A stretch of 7,087 bases of DNA, taken from Deltaproteobacteria bacterium UBA5329 (lineage in GTDB: Bacteria; Desulfobacterota; Syntrophorhabdia; Syntrophorhabdales; Syntrophorhabdaceae). Shown here in pieces: positions 1 to 4,865 of the stretch. Below the pieces are notes generated by a model. It made no database searches, was not told the origin of the DNA, and worked only from the letters and a program-made list of their open reading frames with translations. A program made the position numbers and the translations under genes. Every line of letters starts with the position of its first letter. Positions within the stretch are counted from its first letter, which is position 1. Location of the stretch: positions 91,387-98,473 of the forward strand of contig DHQV01000105.1 in the NCBI GenBank assembly GCA_002408185.1, read 5' to 3'.

Positions 1-329
1 ATGAGAAGTTTCGGCATGATCTTTCGCGCCTTGAGAACGAATGTGAACGGGCCGGGAAGGTACCACTTCACGATGTCAAACGAAAAATTCGTAAGGACCG
101 CATAGACGCTGATGTCCTTCATGTCCCTGCATATAATGCTGAGCCGGCTCTTTTCGTCGAGACGTTTCATCGCATACAGTTTCCGGATGGACTTTATATT
201 GAAAAGGTCACACCCGATCCCGTAATATGTGTCTGTAGGATACGCTATAACGCCGCCTTCCTGCAGGGTGTGAACAATAAGGTCCGTGATCTTTTTCTTT
301 GGTCTCTCCGGGTTCCATTCAACTATCAT
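1..329 (-). CDS. YciO/Sua5/YrdC-family protein, 3' end beyond window edge
   Basis: I translated this by hand from the complement. 109 residues are visible from an ATG at 329, and the C-terminal part is cut off by the window edge. The N-terminal half is clearly of the YrdC/Sua5/YciO fold: GGVIAYPTDTYYGIGCD (residues 25-41), a basic segment AMKRLDEKSRLSIIC (53-67) where the family binds nucleotide or RNA, and PGPFTFVLKA (92-101). Family members TsaC/Sua5 make threonylcarbamoyl-AMP from threonine, bicarbonate and ATP for the t6A modification of tRNA position 37. The wording here (CRDMKDISVY, PGPFTFVLKA) is closer to the YciO branch, whose role is less settled, so I give no gene symbol. The start codon overlaps the stop of the upstream methyltransferase gene as ATGA (326-329), which suggests translational coupling and one mRNA. 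Family membership is sure; TsaC activity as opposed to YciO is not. Confidence 0.88.
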   Translation of the reverse strand, partial: MIVEWNPERPKKKITDLIVHTLQEGGVIAYPTDTYYGIGCDLFNIKSIRKLYAMKRLDEKSRLSIICRDMKDISVYAVLTNFSFDIVKWYLPGPFTFVLKARKIMPKLL

Positions 330-913
330 ATCTTTTTTCTCGCTATCAGCTGTGCGGTGATCCTTGGCTTTCCGCTTCGGTCATGCGTTCCCTCTTCGTA
401 GTAGATGGGTTCGAATCCAGGGAAGAGGCTCAAGAGTTCCCCGTCATCGAGAAGGAACGCGGGGTTTCGATACCTGTCCACCGCGTTCTGTTTCTTCAGA
501 AAAGTCTCATATATAAGTATACCACCCGGTTCGAGCATTTCGGCAATGTCCTGTGCGATCTCACGCAAAAGGAAAAAGAAGATTAGTATCCCGCCGAATG
601 AAGCCTTTTTGAACGGAAGCTCGCGGGCATCACCCTGAACGAAACTGGTGGGAAACTTCTGTGTTCCCGTGCCTTCCCGGGCAAGCTTGGTGGCCTCCCA
701 CGAAAGTTCGAGGCCAACGGTCCTGATCCCGCATGATGCGAGGTACGCCATATCCGCACCCCTTCCCGTGGCAATGTCCAAGACGCGTTTTCCAGCGAAC
801 AGGCCGGCAAACTTCACAAGAAGGTCGTGCGGGCTTTTCGCGCCATTGTAGAAACCGGTTCGGTACCTCTCGTCCCAGTCGGGTGATGGCATGTTGTCTC
901 TTTTCTGCGCCAA
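326..913 (-). CDS. Class I SAM-dependent methyltransferase (TehB-like)
   Basis: A 195-residue Rossmann-fold methyltransferase, probably cytosolic, that transfers a methyl group from S-adenosylmethionine to an unknown acceptor. Numbering from the TTG at 913: SAM-binding motif I VLDIATGRGAD (44-54), the acidic residue ending beta 2 in VGLELS (E69), GDARELPF after beta 3 (94-101), and LEPGGILIYETF (127-138) as the post-motif strand. NPAFLL near 150-155 is typical of small TehB-like proteins. The substrate cannot be read from sequence, and tellurite resistance should not be assumed. Start choice: the frame is open to a TTG at 931, but a TATAAT -10 lies at 933-938, leaving no room for a leader there. 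The TTG at 913 has GGAGG five bases upstream (919-923), so I prefer it. The ATG at 892 (MPSPDWDERYR) is a good alternative and matches where such proteins often begin. The stop TGA overlaps the start of the YciO-family gene. Confidence 0.9.
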   Translation of the reverse strand: MAQKRDNMPSPDWDERYRTGFYNGAKSPHDLLVKFAGLFAGKRVLDIATGRGADMAYLASCGIRTVGLELSWEATKLAREGTGTQKFPTSFVQGDARELPFKKASFGGILIFFFLLREIAQDIAEMLEPGGILIYETFLKKQNAVDRYRNPAFLLDDGELLSLFPGFEPIYYEEGTHDRSGKPRITAQLIARKKI

Positions 914-918
914 ACTTG

Positions 919-923
919 CCTCC
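919..923 (-). promoter_or_regulatory. Shine-Dalgarno GGAGG deciding the TTG start at 913
   Basis: The minus strand reads GGAGG, then five bases, then TTG (913-911). This is the strongest ribosome-binding match near the 5' end of the methyltransferase gene. It supports a TTG start over the ATG at 892, which has only a weak AGAGA upstream. Confidence 0.5.
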
Positions 924-932
924 AAACTCAAT

Positions 933-938
933 ATTATA
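933..938 (-). promoter_or_regulatory. Candidate -10 box (TATAAT) for the methyltransferase-YciO unit
   Basis: A perfect TATAAT on the minus strand. Transcription would start near 926, just upstream of the GGAGG and the TTG at 913, giving a very short leader. No good -35 hexamer lies 16-18 bases upstream (sequences near CCATTA only) and there is no extended TG motif. The call rests on the -10 and its position in the divergent gap. I could not find a matching promoter for the rightward gene at 997 in the same gap. Confidence 0.4.
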
Positions 939-996
939 GTCCATTCGTTGCGGTTAATGGGTAGCTTTTTTTCATGCAGGGTGTTATATAAGTCCC

Positions 997-1635
997 ATGG
1001 TCACCAAGATCGTCTTTCTTGACTGCGATGGCACTCTTACAAAGGTCAAAAGCAGCTGGGAATACCTTCATAGGCGGCTCGAGCTCTGGACGGAGAACGC
1101 CGATGAATATCAGAAACTTTTCCGGCAGGGACGTATCGACTACCATGAGTTTTGCAGGCGCGACGCTCTTCTCTGGAGGGGCTTATCGCTCGATGATGTG
1201 ATGCCGATCATATATGATATACCCTATCAGCCGGGCGCACCCGAACTGGTAACTTCCCTGAAAAAAGCCGGGATAACGACCGTTATCGTTTCAACGGGTC
1301 TTTCCCTGCTTGTGAACAGGGTAAAGAATGAACTGGGGATCGATCACGCATTTTCAAATGACCTCCTTGTCACCAACTATATCCTTTCGGGTGGGATACG
1401 CATAAATGTCGATTACGACATGAAAGGCAAGATAGTCCGCGATATGCTTCGCGATCTAGGCCTCGGAACCCATGAGGCATGTGCTATCGGGGACGGCGAG
1501 GGTGACAAGGGAATGTTCGAAGAGGTGGGCCTGCCCATCGGTTTCAACATAAACGGCGGTTCGGCGACCTTTCCCGGCCGCACACAATATATCAAGGAAC
1601 TGGCAGAGGCAAAATATATTTTAAAGGTTGACTGA
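997..1635 (+). CDS. HAD-superfamily phosphatase, SerB-like (subclass IB)
   Basis: 212 residues, a complete haloacid-dehalogenase-type phosphohydrolase. Motif I is FLDCDGTLT (7-15), with nucleophile D9 and acid/base D11. Motif II is IVSTG (97-101; T100 or S99 contacts phosphate). Motif III is lysine K143 or K145 in DMKGK. Motif IV is IGDGEGD (164-170), with D166 and D170 for Mg2+. The helical cap between motifs I and II (about 16-90, with SSWEYLHRRLELW and the ...YHEFCRRDALLWRG region) is of the C1 type seen in phosphoserine-phosphatase relatives. Likely reaction: hydrolysis of a small phosphomonoester in the cytosol. Phosphoserine is possible but not shown, because this subgroup includes many uncharacterised SerB-like enzymes. 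The start is the only ATG after an in-frame stop at 955-957, and the ribosome site is weak (AGGGTG, about 13 bases away). The stop TGA shares one base with the next gene's ATG, so the two are probably co-translated. Confidence 0.9.
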   Translation: MVTKIVFLDCDGTLTKVKSSWEYLHRRLELWTENADEYQKLFRQGRIDYHEFCRRDALLWRGLSLDDVMPIIYDIPYQPGAPELVTSLKKAGITTVIVSTGLSLLVNRVKNELGIDHAFSNDLLVTNYILSGGIRINVDYDMKGKIVRDMLRDLGLGTHEACAIGDGEGDKGMFEEVGLPIGFNINGGSATFPGRTQYIKELAEAKYILKVD

Positions 1636-2105
1636 TGAACATAACTGCAGGAAAGATCCTTCTTTTTGCATGTATGTCCCTTATCCTCCTCCTGCCTTCC
1701 TGCGCCCCAAAAAAAATCAGAATTTACGACCTCCTGAGCGAGGGCGTGCGCGGTGAAGTTGTCCAGACGGCCCTCGCTCAGGAGGGCAAGAAATACAGGC
1801 TCGGAAACAGGGGTCCTGATTATTTCGACTGCAGCGGCCTTGTCTACTACAGTTACAGGCGGGCGGGTATCCTGGTGCCCCTCACCGCTGAAGCGCAAGG
1901 GCGTTTCGGGGCGGAGATACCGCGAAACAATGTTCAGCCCGGCGATCTTGTGCTTTTCAAGATAAAGAATGATGACCATGTCGGGATCATGCTAGGTGCT
2001 TCAGATTTTATCCATGCGTCAAAATCCCGGGGTGTTGCCGTCGACTCTATTAACCTGCCTTACTGGCGCCGGTATCTCACGGGATTCCGGTGTGTTGTTT
2101 ATTAG
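1635..2105 (+). CDS. NlpC/P60-family lipoprotein, probable cell-wall endopeptidase
   Basis: 156 residues. The N-terminus has a basic start, a hydrophobic stretch (8-20) and a lipobox LPSC ending at C23, so it is exported and lipidated. Alanine at +2 suggests sorting to the outer membrane, facing the periplasm. The rest is one NlpC/P60 domain: catalytic cysteine in YFDCSGLVYYSYRRAG (C66), catalytic histidine in DDHVGIM (H115), and a likely third residue H127 in DFIHAS. QPGDLVLF (101-108) is the usual strand before the histidine. Known members cut between D-glutamate and meso-diaminopimelate or nearby bonds in peptidoglycan stem peptides, as in Spr/NlpC-type lipoproteins. At this length there is no separate wall-binding domain. 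An AAAGG lies seven bases before the ATG. The one-base overlap with the phosphatase gene indicates an operon, though no shared pathway is evident. The protein looks intact. Confidence 0.92.
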   Translation: MNITAGKILLFACMSLILLLPSCAPKKIRIYDLLSEGVRGEVVQTALAQEGKKYRLGNRGPDYFDCSGLVYYSYRRAGILVPLTAEAQGRFGAEIPRNNVQPGDLVLFKIKNDDHVGIMLGASDFIHASKSRGVAVDSINLPYWRRYLTGFRCVVY

Positions 2106-2150
2106 GCAGCCTGGCTTTTATACTGCACACAATACGAGTATTATGTTACC

Positions 2151-2172
2151 GGAAATATTCATGAAAATATCC
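2151..2172. repeat. Imperfect 22-bp palindrome upstream of the dnaA promoter
   Basis: Two 9-base arms, GGAAATATT and AAAATATCC, flank a central CATG. Seven of nine arm positions pair. It ends 14 bases before the -35 hexamer at 2187, a position suited to a dimeric regulator. It has no U-tract, so it does not read as a terminator. No regulator family is recognised, and chance cannot be excluded in AT-rich DNA. Confidence 0.3.
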
Positions 2173-2186
2173 TGCAGTAAAAACTG

Positions 2187-2215
2187 TTGACTTGGGAAAG
2201 ATTGTTCTGTAGAAT
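2187..2215 (+). promoter_or_regulatory. Probable dnaA promoter (TTGACT - 17 bp - TAGAAT)
   Basis: The -35 TTGACT (2187-2192) and -10 TAGAAT (2210-2215) each match the sigma-70 consensus at five of six positions, with the ideal 17-base spacer. The predicted start site is near 2222, leaving a leader of about 120 bases before dnaA. That leader contains the DnaA-box-like motifs at 2301-2331, which would suit autoregulation by DnaA. It is the best promoter match I found in the window. Confidence 0.6.
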
Positions 2216-2243
2216 TGTGTATACGTTACCCGGCACAACACTG

Positions 2244-2272
2244 TTGACAAGCTTCTCATTTATACTGTGAAT
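2244..2272 (+). promoter_or_regulatory. Weak second dnaA promoter candidate
   Basis: A perfect -35 TTGACA (2244-2249) is followed 17 bases later by GTGAAT, which matches the -10 consensus at only three positions. A better -10, TATACT at 2261-2266, is only 11 bases away, too close. The -35 lies within a second copy of ACTGTTGAC, so it may be a repeat of a regulatory motif and not a promoter. Confidence 0.2.
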
Positions 2273-2300
2273 TTATTCTAACCTCTGGGGATACTACTAA

Positions 2301-2331
2301 TTTTCCACATATGTTGAAAAGTTGTTGAAAA
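2301..2331. promoter_or_regulatory. DnaA-box-like cluster before dnaA
   Basis: Three 9-mers lie within 31 bases. TTTTCCACA at 2301-2309 (+) matches the classical box TTATCCACA at eight of nine positions. TGTTGAAAA at 2312-2320 and again at 2323-2331 reads TTTTCAACA on the minus strand, a seven-of-nine match. The two identical copies start 11 bases apart, about one helical turn, on the same face. The cluster ends ten bases before the dnaA start codon. It fits DnaA autoregulation, an origin, or both; the two cannot be separated from sequence alone. Confidence 0.5.
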
Positions 2332-2341
2332 AATCCATACC

Positions 2342-3661
2342 ATGTCTGATATCCTATCTCAAATAAAACCGAAGATCGCTTCAATTGTCAGCGAGGATAG
2401 CTTCAAGACCTGGATAGAGCCCTTAAATTTTATCGGCCTCGAGGACAGCAACTGTCGCATAGGAGTACCGAACGCATTCTTCCGGGATTGGGTCACCGAA
2501 AATTTCGAGTCGATCATTCTTACCCTACTCAGAGATATCACTAAAGAAAATATAAAGATCGAATACGTCCTCAAAAGGGATGAAAAAGTCGCTGAAGAAA
2601 AGAAAAAGGTCATAATTAAGAAGAATCCGACTTACAGCCAGTTCAATCTCCGGTATACCTTCGAAAATTTCGTTGTCGGTTCGAGCAACCAGTTTGCGAA
2701 TGCCGCCTGCCTTGCCGTTTCCACAAACCCAGGGAAAACATATAACCCGTTATTCATATACGGTGGCGTCGGGCTCGGCAAGACACATCTTTTAAATGCG
2801 GTTGGCAATTTCGTTGTGAAGCACGGCACCATAAACCCGGAACGCATTTGTTACATCACCGCCGAGACGTTTACCAATGAACTGATCAACTCGATACGCT
2901 TTGAAAAAATGGATGACTTTCGGAACAGGTTCCGAAAAATGGATATTATCCTTATTGACGACATCCAGTTCATAGCTGGTAAGGAAAGGACACAGGCAGA
3001 GTTTTTCCACACCTTTAATACGCTCTATGACAACATGAAACAGATCGTCGTGACCAGTGACAAATTTCCCAGGGATATAGAAAATTTTGAAGAGCGTCTC
3101 AAATCACGGTTCGAGTGGGGGCTTGTGGCCGATATACAATGCCCGGACATCGAAACCAAAGTGGCCATTCTCAACAAAAAGGCCGAGCAGGAAAAGATCG
3201 ATCTGCCTCTAGATGTAGCGTTTTTTATCGCAACCAATTCAGAGGATTCGATAAGATCCCTTGAAGGAACCTTGATCCGTGTCGGAGCGTATGCATCACT
3301 AAATAATACGCCGATCACGACAGATCTTGTCAAACAGACCATGAGCCATGTCATGAAGGAAAAAAATAAAGAGATCACCGTTGATATGGTAATCAAAGAA
3401 GTATGTTCACACTTCGCGATAACCATTTCAGACATAAGATCGAGTAAACGCGTACGGTCGGTAATGCATCCAAGACAGGTCGCCATGTACCTTTCGCGGA
3501 AAATGACCGATTCGTCCCTTGTCGGTATCGGCGAAAAGTTTGGGGGAAAGGACCATGCCACCGTCCTTCACTCCATCCGAAAAATAGAAAGTGAATTAAA
3601 TGTTAAAAAGGAGTTGAAAAATACTGTTGAAAAGATTGTTCAAAAATTAAAATCAACATGA
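2342..3661 (+). CDS. dnaA: Chromosomal replication initiator protein DnaA
   Basis: 439 residues, full length. DnaA binds boxes at oriC, oligomerises with ATP, melts the origin and helps load the helicase. Domain I (about 1-75) has the SFKTWIEPLNF signature (20-30). Linker domain II is short (about 76-100), lysine-rich and unstructured-looking. AAA+ domain III begins near YTFENFVVGSSNQFA (105-119): Walker A GGVGLGKT (141-148; K147), Walker B ILIDDIQF (203-210; D206, D207), arginine finger R256 in LKSRFEWGL, and sensor 2 R305 in SIRSLEGTL. Domain IV has the helix-turn-helix and the signature GGKDHATVLHS (401-411). In E. coli the matching stretch is GGRDHTTVLHA, so a base-contacting threonine is alanine (A406) here. 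The ATG at 2342 is the only sensible start, because an in-frame TGA lies at 2315-2317 and domain I begins correctly here. No Shine-Dalgarno sequence precedes it. A promoter and DnaA-box-like sites lie upstream, so autoregulation is likely. Confidence 0.98.
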   Translation: MSDILSQIKPKIASIVSEDSFKTWIEPLNFIGLEDSNCRIGVPNAFFRDWVTENFESIILTLLRDITKENIKIEYVLKRDEKVAEEKKKVIIKKNPTYSQFNLRYTFENFVVGSSNQFANAACLAVSTNPGKTYNPLFIYGGVGLGKTHLLNAVGNFVVKHGTINPERICYITAETFTNELINSIRFEKMDDFRNRFRKMDIILIDDIQFIAGKERTQAEFFHTFNTLYDNMKQIVVTSDKFPRDIENFEERLKSRFEWGLVADIQCPDIETKVAILNKKAEQEKIDLPLDVAFFIATNSEDSIRSLEGTLIRVGAYASLNNTPITTDLVKQTMSHVMKEKNKEITVDMVIKEVCSHFAITISDIRSSKRVRSVMHPRQVAMYLSRKMTDSSLVGIGEKFGGKDHATVLHSIRKIESELNVKKELKNTVEKIVQKLKST

Positions 3662-3741
3662 TTCAACAATTTTCCAATCTTTTAAACAGTTCATACTTTC
3701 ATTTTTCTCAATGTTATCAAACGATTGCAATGTTTTCAACA
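3601..3741. promoter_or_regulatory. DnaA-box-like motifs across the dnaA 3' end and dnaA-dnaN gap (oriC candidate)
   Basis: The 9-mer TGTTGAAAA/TTTTCAACA seen before dnaA recurs exactly at 3625-3633 (-) and 3733-3741 (+). One-mismatch versions occur at 3601-3609 (TGTTAAAAA) and 3612-3620 (AGTTGAAAA), giving steps of 11 and 13 bases. The non-coding gap 3662-3777 is strikingly AT-rich compared with the genes. It also has a 12-mer direct repeat CAATGTTWTCAA (3709-3720 and 3728-3739) and a perfect inverted repeat AATGTT-TTC-AACATT (3729-3743). The dnaA-dnaN gap is a common oriC site in bacteria. The copies inside dnaA encode a lysine-rich tail and may be a by-product of AT-rich codons. Confidence 0.4.
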
Positions 3742-3764
3742 TTTTAACAGCACTTATCTGTTAC

Positions 3765-3770
3765 GAGGAG
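3765..3770 (+). promoter_or_regulatory. Strong ribosome binding site of dnaN (GAGGAG)
   Basis: GAGGAG ends seven bases before the dnaN ATG. It is the best Shine-Dalgarno match in the window and contrasts with the absence of one before dnaA, in keeping with the clamp being needed in larger amounts than the initiator. Confidence 0.8.
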
Positions 3771-3777
3771 TTTAAAT

Positions 3778-4863
3778 ATGAAAATAGTATTAGATAAAAA
3801 TACAATTCTCCAACCAATCTCCAAAATAGTCTCCATAACTGAAAAAAGGTCTCTAATGCCTATTCTTTCAAATATACTCATAGACTTTGGAAAGGAAGGG
3901 ACAACCGTGTATTCCACCGACCTGGAGGTCAGTGCCATAACATACATCGATTTTGCGACAGACATTGAGAAAAAGGTAGTCGTGCATGGGCGTAAATTCC
4001 TCGAGATATTGAAGGAACTCGATAATGAAAATATAGAGTTCGTCTTCGAGGACAATGTTATGACGATCAAGCAAAAAATGACGGAGATATCTTTGAGCCT
4101 TCAAGACCCCGAGGAATTCCCGGAAACAAAAGAAATATCGGGAAAAGAGGAATTCGTTGTACCGGGAAGTATTCTTCTCGAGATGATCGATAGAGTCGAG
4201 TTTGCGGTCTCTGTCGATGAGACGCGGTATATCCTCACGGGTATGTATATGAGGGGGCAGGATGGCAAGGTAGCCGTTGTTGGAACAGATGGTTTCCGAA
4301 TGGCCCTTTATCAGAAAGAAATAGACGGTTTACAATCATTCCCGGGCATGACAGTACCGAAACGTTCGGTTAGTGAGGTCGAGAGGGTAATTGAAGAAAA
4401 TGAAGACGTCCATATCGTCGTGGATGAAAAACATGTCCAGTTCAGTACGGAGAAAATGAAGATCATTTCACGTATAATCGAAGGTAATTTTCCTGATTAC
4501 GAGAATGTCCTGCCTGCGGGTAATACAAACATAGCAGAGGTTAACAGGGAATCTTTTTTTAAAGGGCTTAAGAAGGTCTCTTCGATCATAGGCAGGTCAG
4601 AACCTGTGAAGATTACCTTCGCCGGTGACTCGATGATGATAGAGGCCGAATCGGATATAGGGCGGGCGAAGGAAATTATCGATATAAAATATGACGGAGA
4701 GCCGGCCACCATGAACTTTAATGTTAAGTTCCTGCTTGATCTTGTGACCCACCTTGTGACGGACCAGATTATAATAGCGGCGCCCAAGGCATATGGTGCC
4801 GTCCTGTTCCATTCGAAAGAGGTGGAAGGATACAAGAATATTGTAATGCCGATAAGGATATAA
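3778..4863 (+). CDS. dnaN: DNA polymerase III beta subunit (sliding clamp)
   Basis: 361 residues, within the usual clamp length. The protein forms a ring-shaped dimer around DNA, tethers DNA polymerase III and recruits mismatch-repair and Hda-type partners. It has three similar domains, about 1-120, 125-245 and 246-361. Recognisable stretches are SLMPILSNILID (25-36), STDLEVSAI (46-54), the LTGMYMR and VVGTDGFRMAL strands of domain 2 (153-159, 167-177), SRIIEGNFPDYENVLP (231-246) at the interdomain connector, and the C-terminal VMPIRI, which matches the usual VMPMRL-like end that lines the partner-binding pocket. The start is fixed by the GAGGAG seven bases upstream. It lies 116 bases after dnaA and ends two bases before gyrB, so dnaN and gyrB are almost certainly on one mRNA. 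I found no convincing separate dnaN promoter in the AT-rich gap. No defects seen. Confidence 0.97.
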   Translation: MKIVLDKNTILQPISKIVSITEKRSLMPILSNILIDFGKEGTTVYSTDLEVSAITYIDFATDIEKKVVVHGRKFLEILKELDNENIEFVFEDNVMTIKQKMTEISLSLQDPEEFPETKEISGKEEFVVPGSILLEMIDRVEFAVSVDETRYILTGMYMRGQDGKVAVVGTDGFRMALYQKEIDGLQSFPGMTVPKRSVSEVERVIEENEDVHIVVDEKHVQFSTEKMKIISRIIEGNFPDYENVLPAGNTNIAEVNRESFFKGLKKVSSIIGRSEPVKITFAGDSMMIEAESDIGRAKEIIDIKYDGEPATMNFNVKFLLDLVTHLVTDQIIIAAPKAYGAVLFHSKEVEGYKNIVMPIRI

Positions 4864-4865
4864 CA

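Larger units (their letters stand above)
2106..2341 (+). other. Gene-free dnaA upstream region, candidate regulatory/origin DNA
   Basis: 236 bases between the NlpC/P60 stop and the dnaA start. It holds the promoter at 2187-2215, a second TTGACA at 2244-2249, an imperfect palindrome at 2151-2172 and DnaA-box-like 9-mers at 2301-2331. Several short sequences occur twice: TTTATACTG (2117-2125 and 2259-2267), ACTGTTGAC (2183-2191 and 2240-2248), and GTTACCGG (2145-2152) with GTTACCCGG (2225-2233). I see no convincing intrinsic terminator after the NlpC/P60 gene, so some read-through into dnaA is possible. Confidence 0.6.

Noticed and set aside
299..638. Short plus-strand open frames opposite the methyltransferase gene
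   Set aside because: They overlap a clear minus-strand methyltransferase with canonical motifs, and their translations show no domain or export signal.
931..931. TTG at 931 as the methyltransferase start
   Set aside because: It would leave almost no space after the TATAAT at 933-938 and has no ribosome site. The TTG at 913 has GGAGG at five bases.
1413..1979. 188-residue open frame on the minus strand
   Set aside because: It lies antisense across the well-supported HAD phosphatase and NlpC/P60 genes, and its translation has no recognisable domain. It is a by-product of their codon use.
2106..2186. Intrinsic terminator after the NlpC/P60 gene
   Set aside because: Only short AT-rich stems are present (AATAC-GA-GTATT at 2131-2142; CAGT-AAAA-ACTG at 2175-2186). 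Neither is GC-rich or followed by a U-tract.
3025..3561. 178-residue open frame on the minus strand inside dnaA
   Set aside because: It is fully antisense to the conserved AAA+ and DNA-binding domains of dnaA, with low-complexity serine/isoleucine-rich content and no family resemblance.
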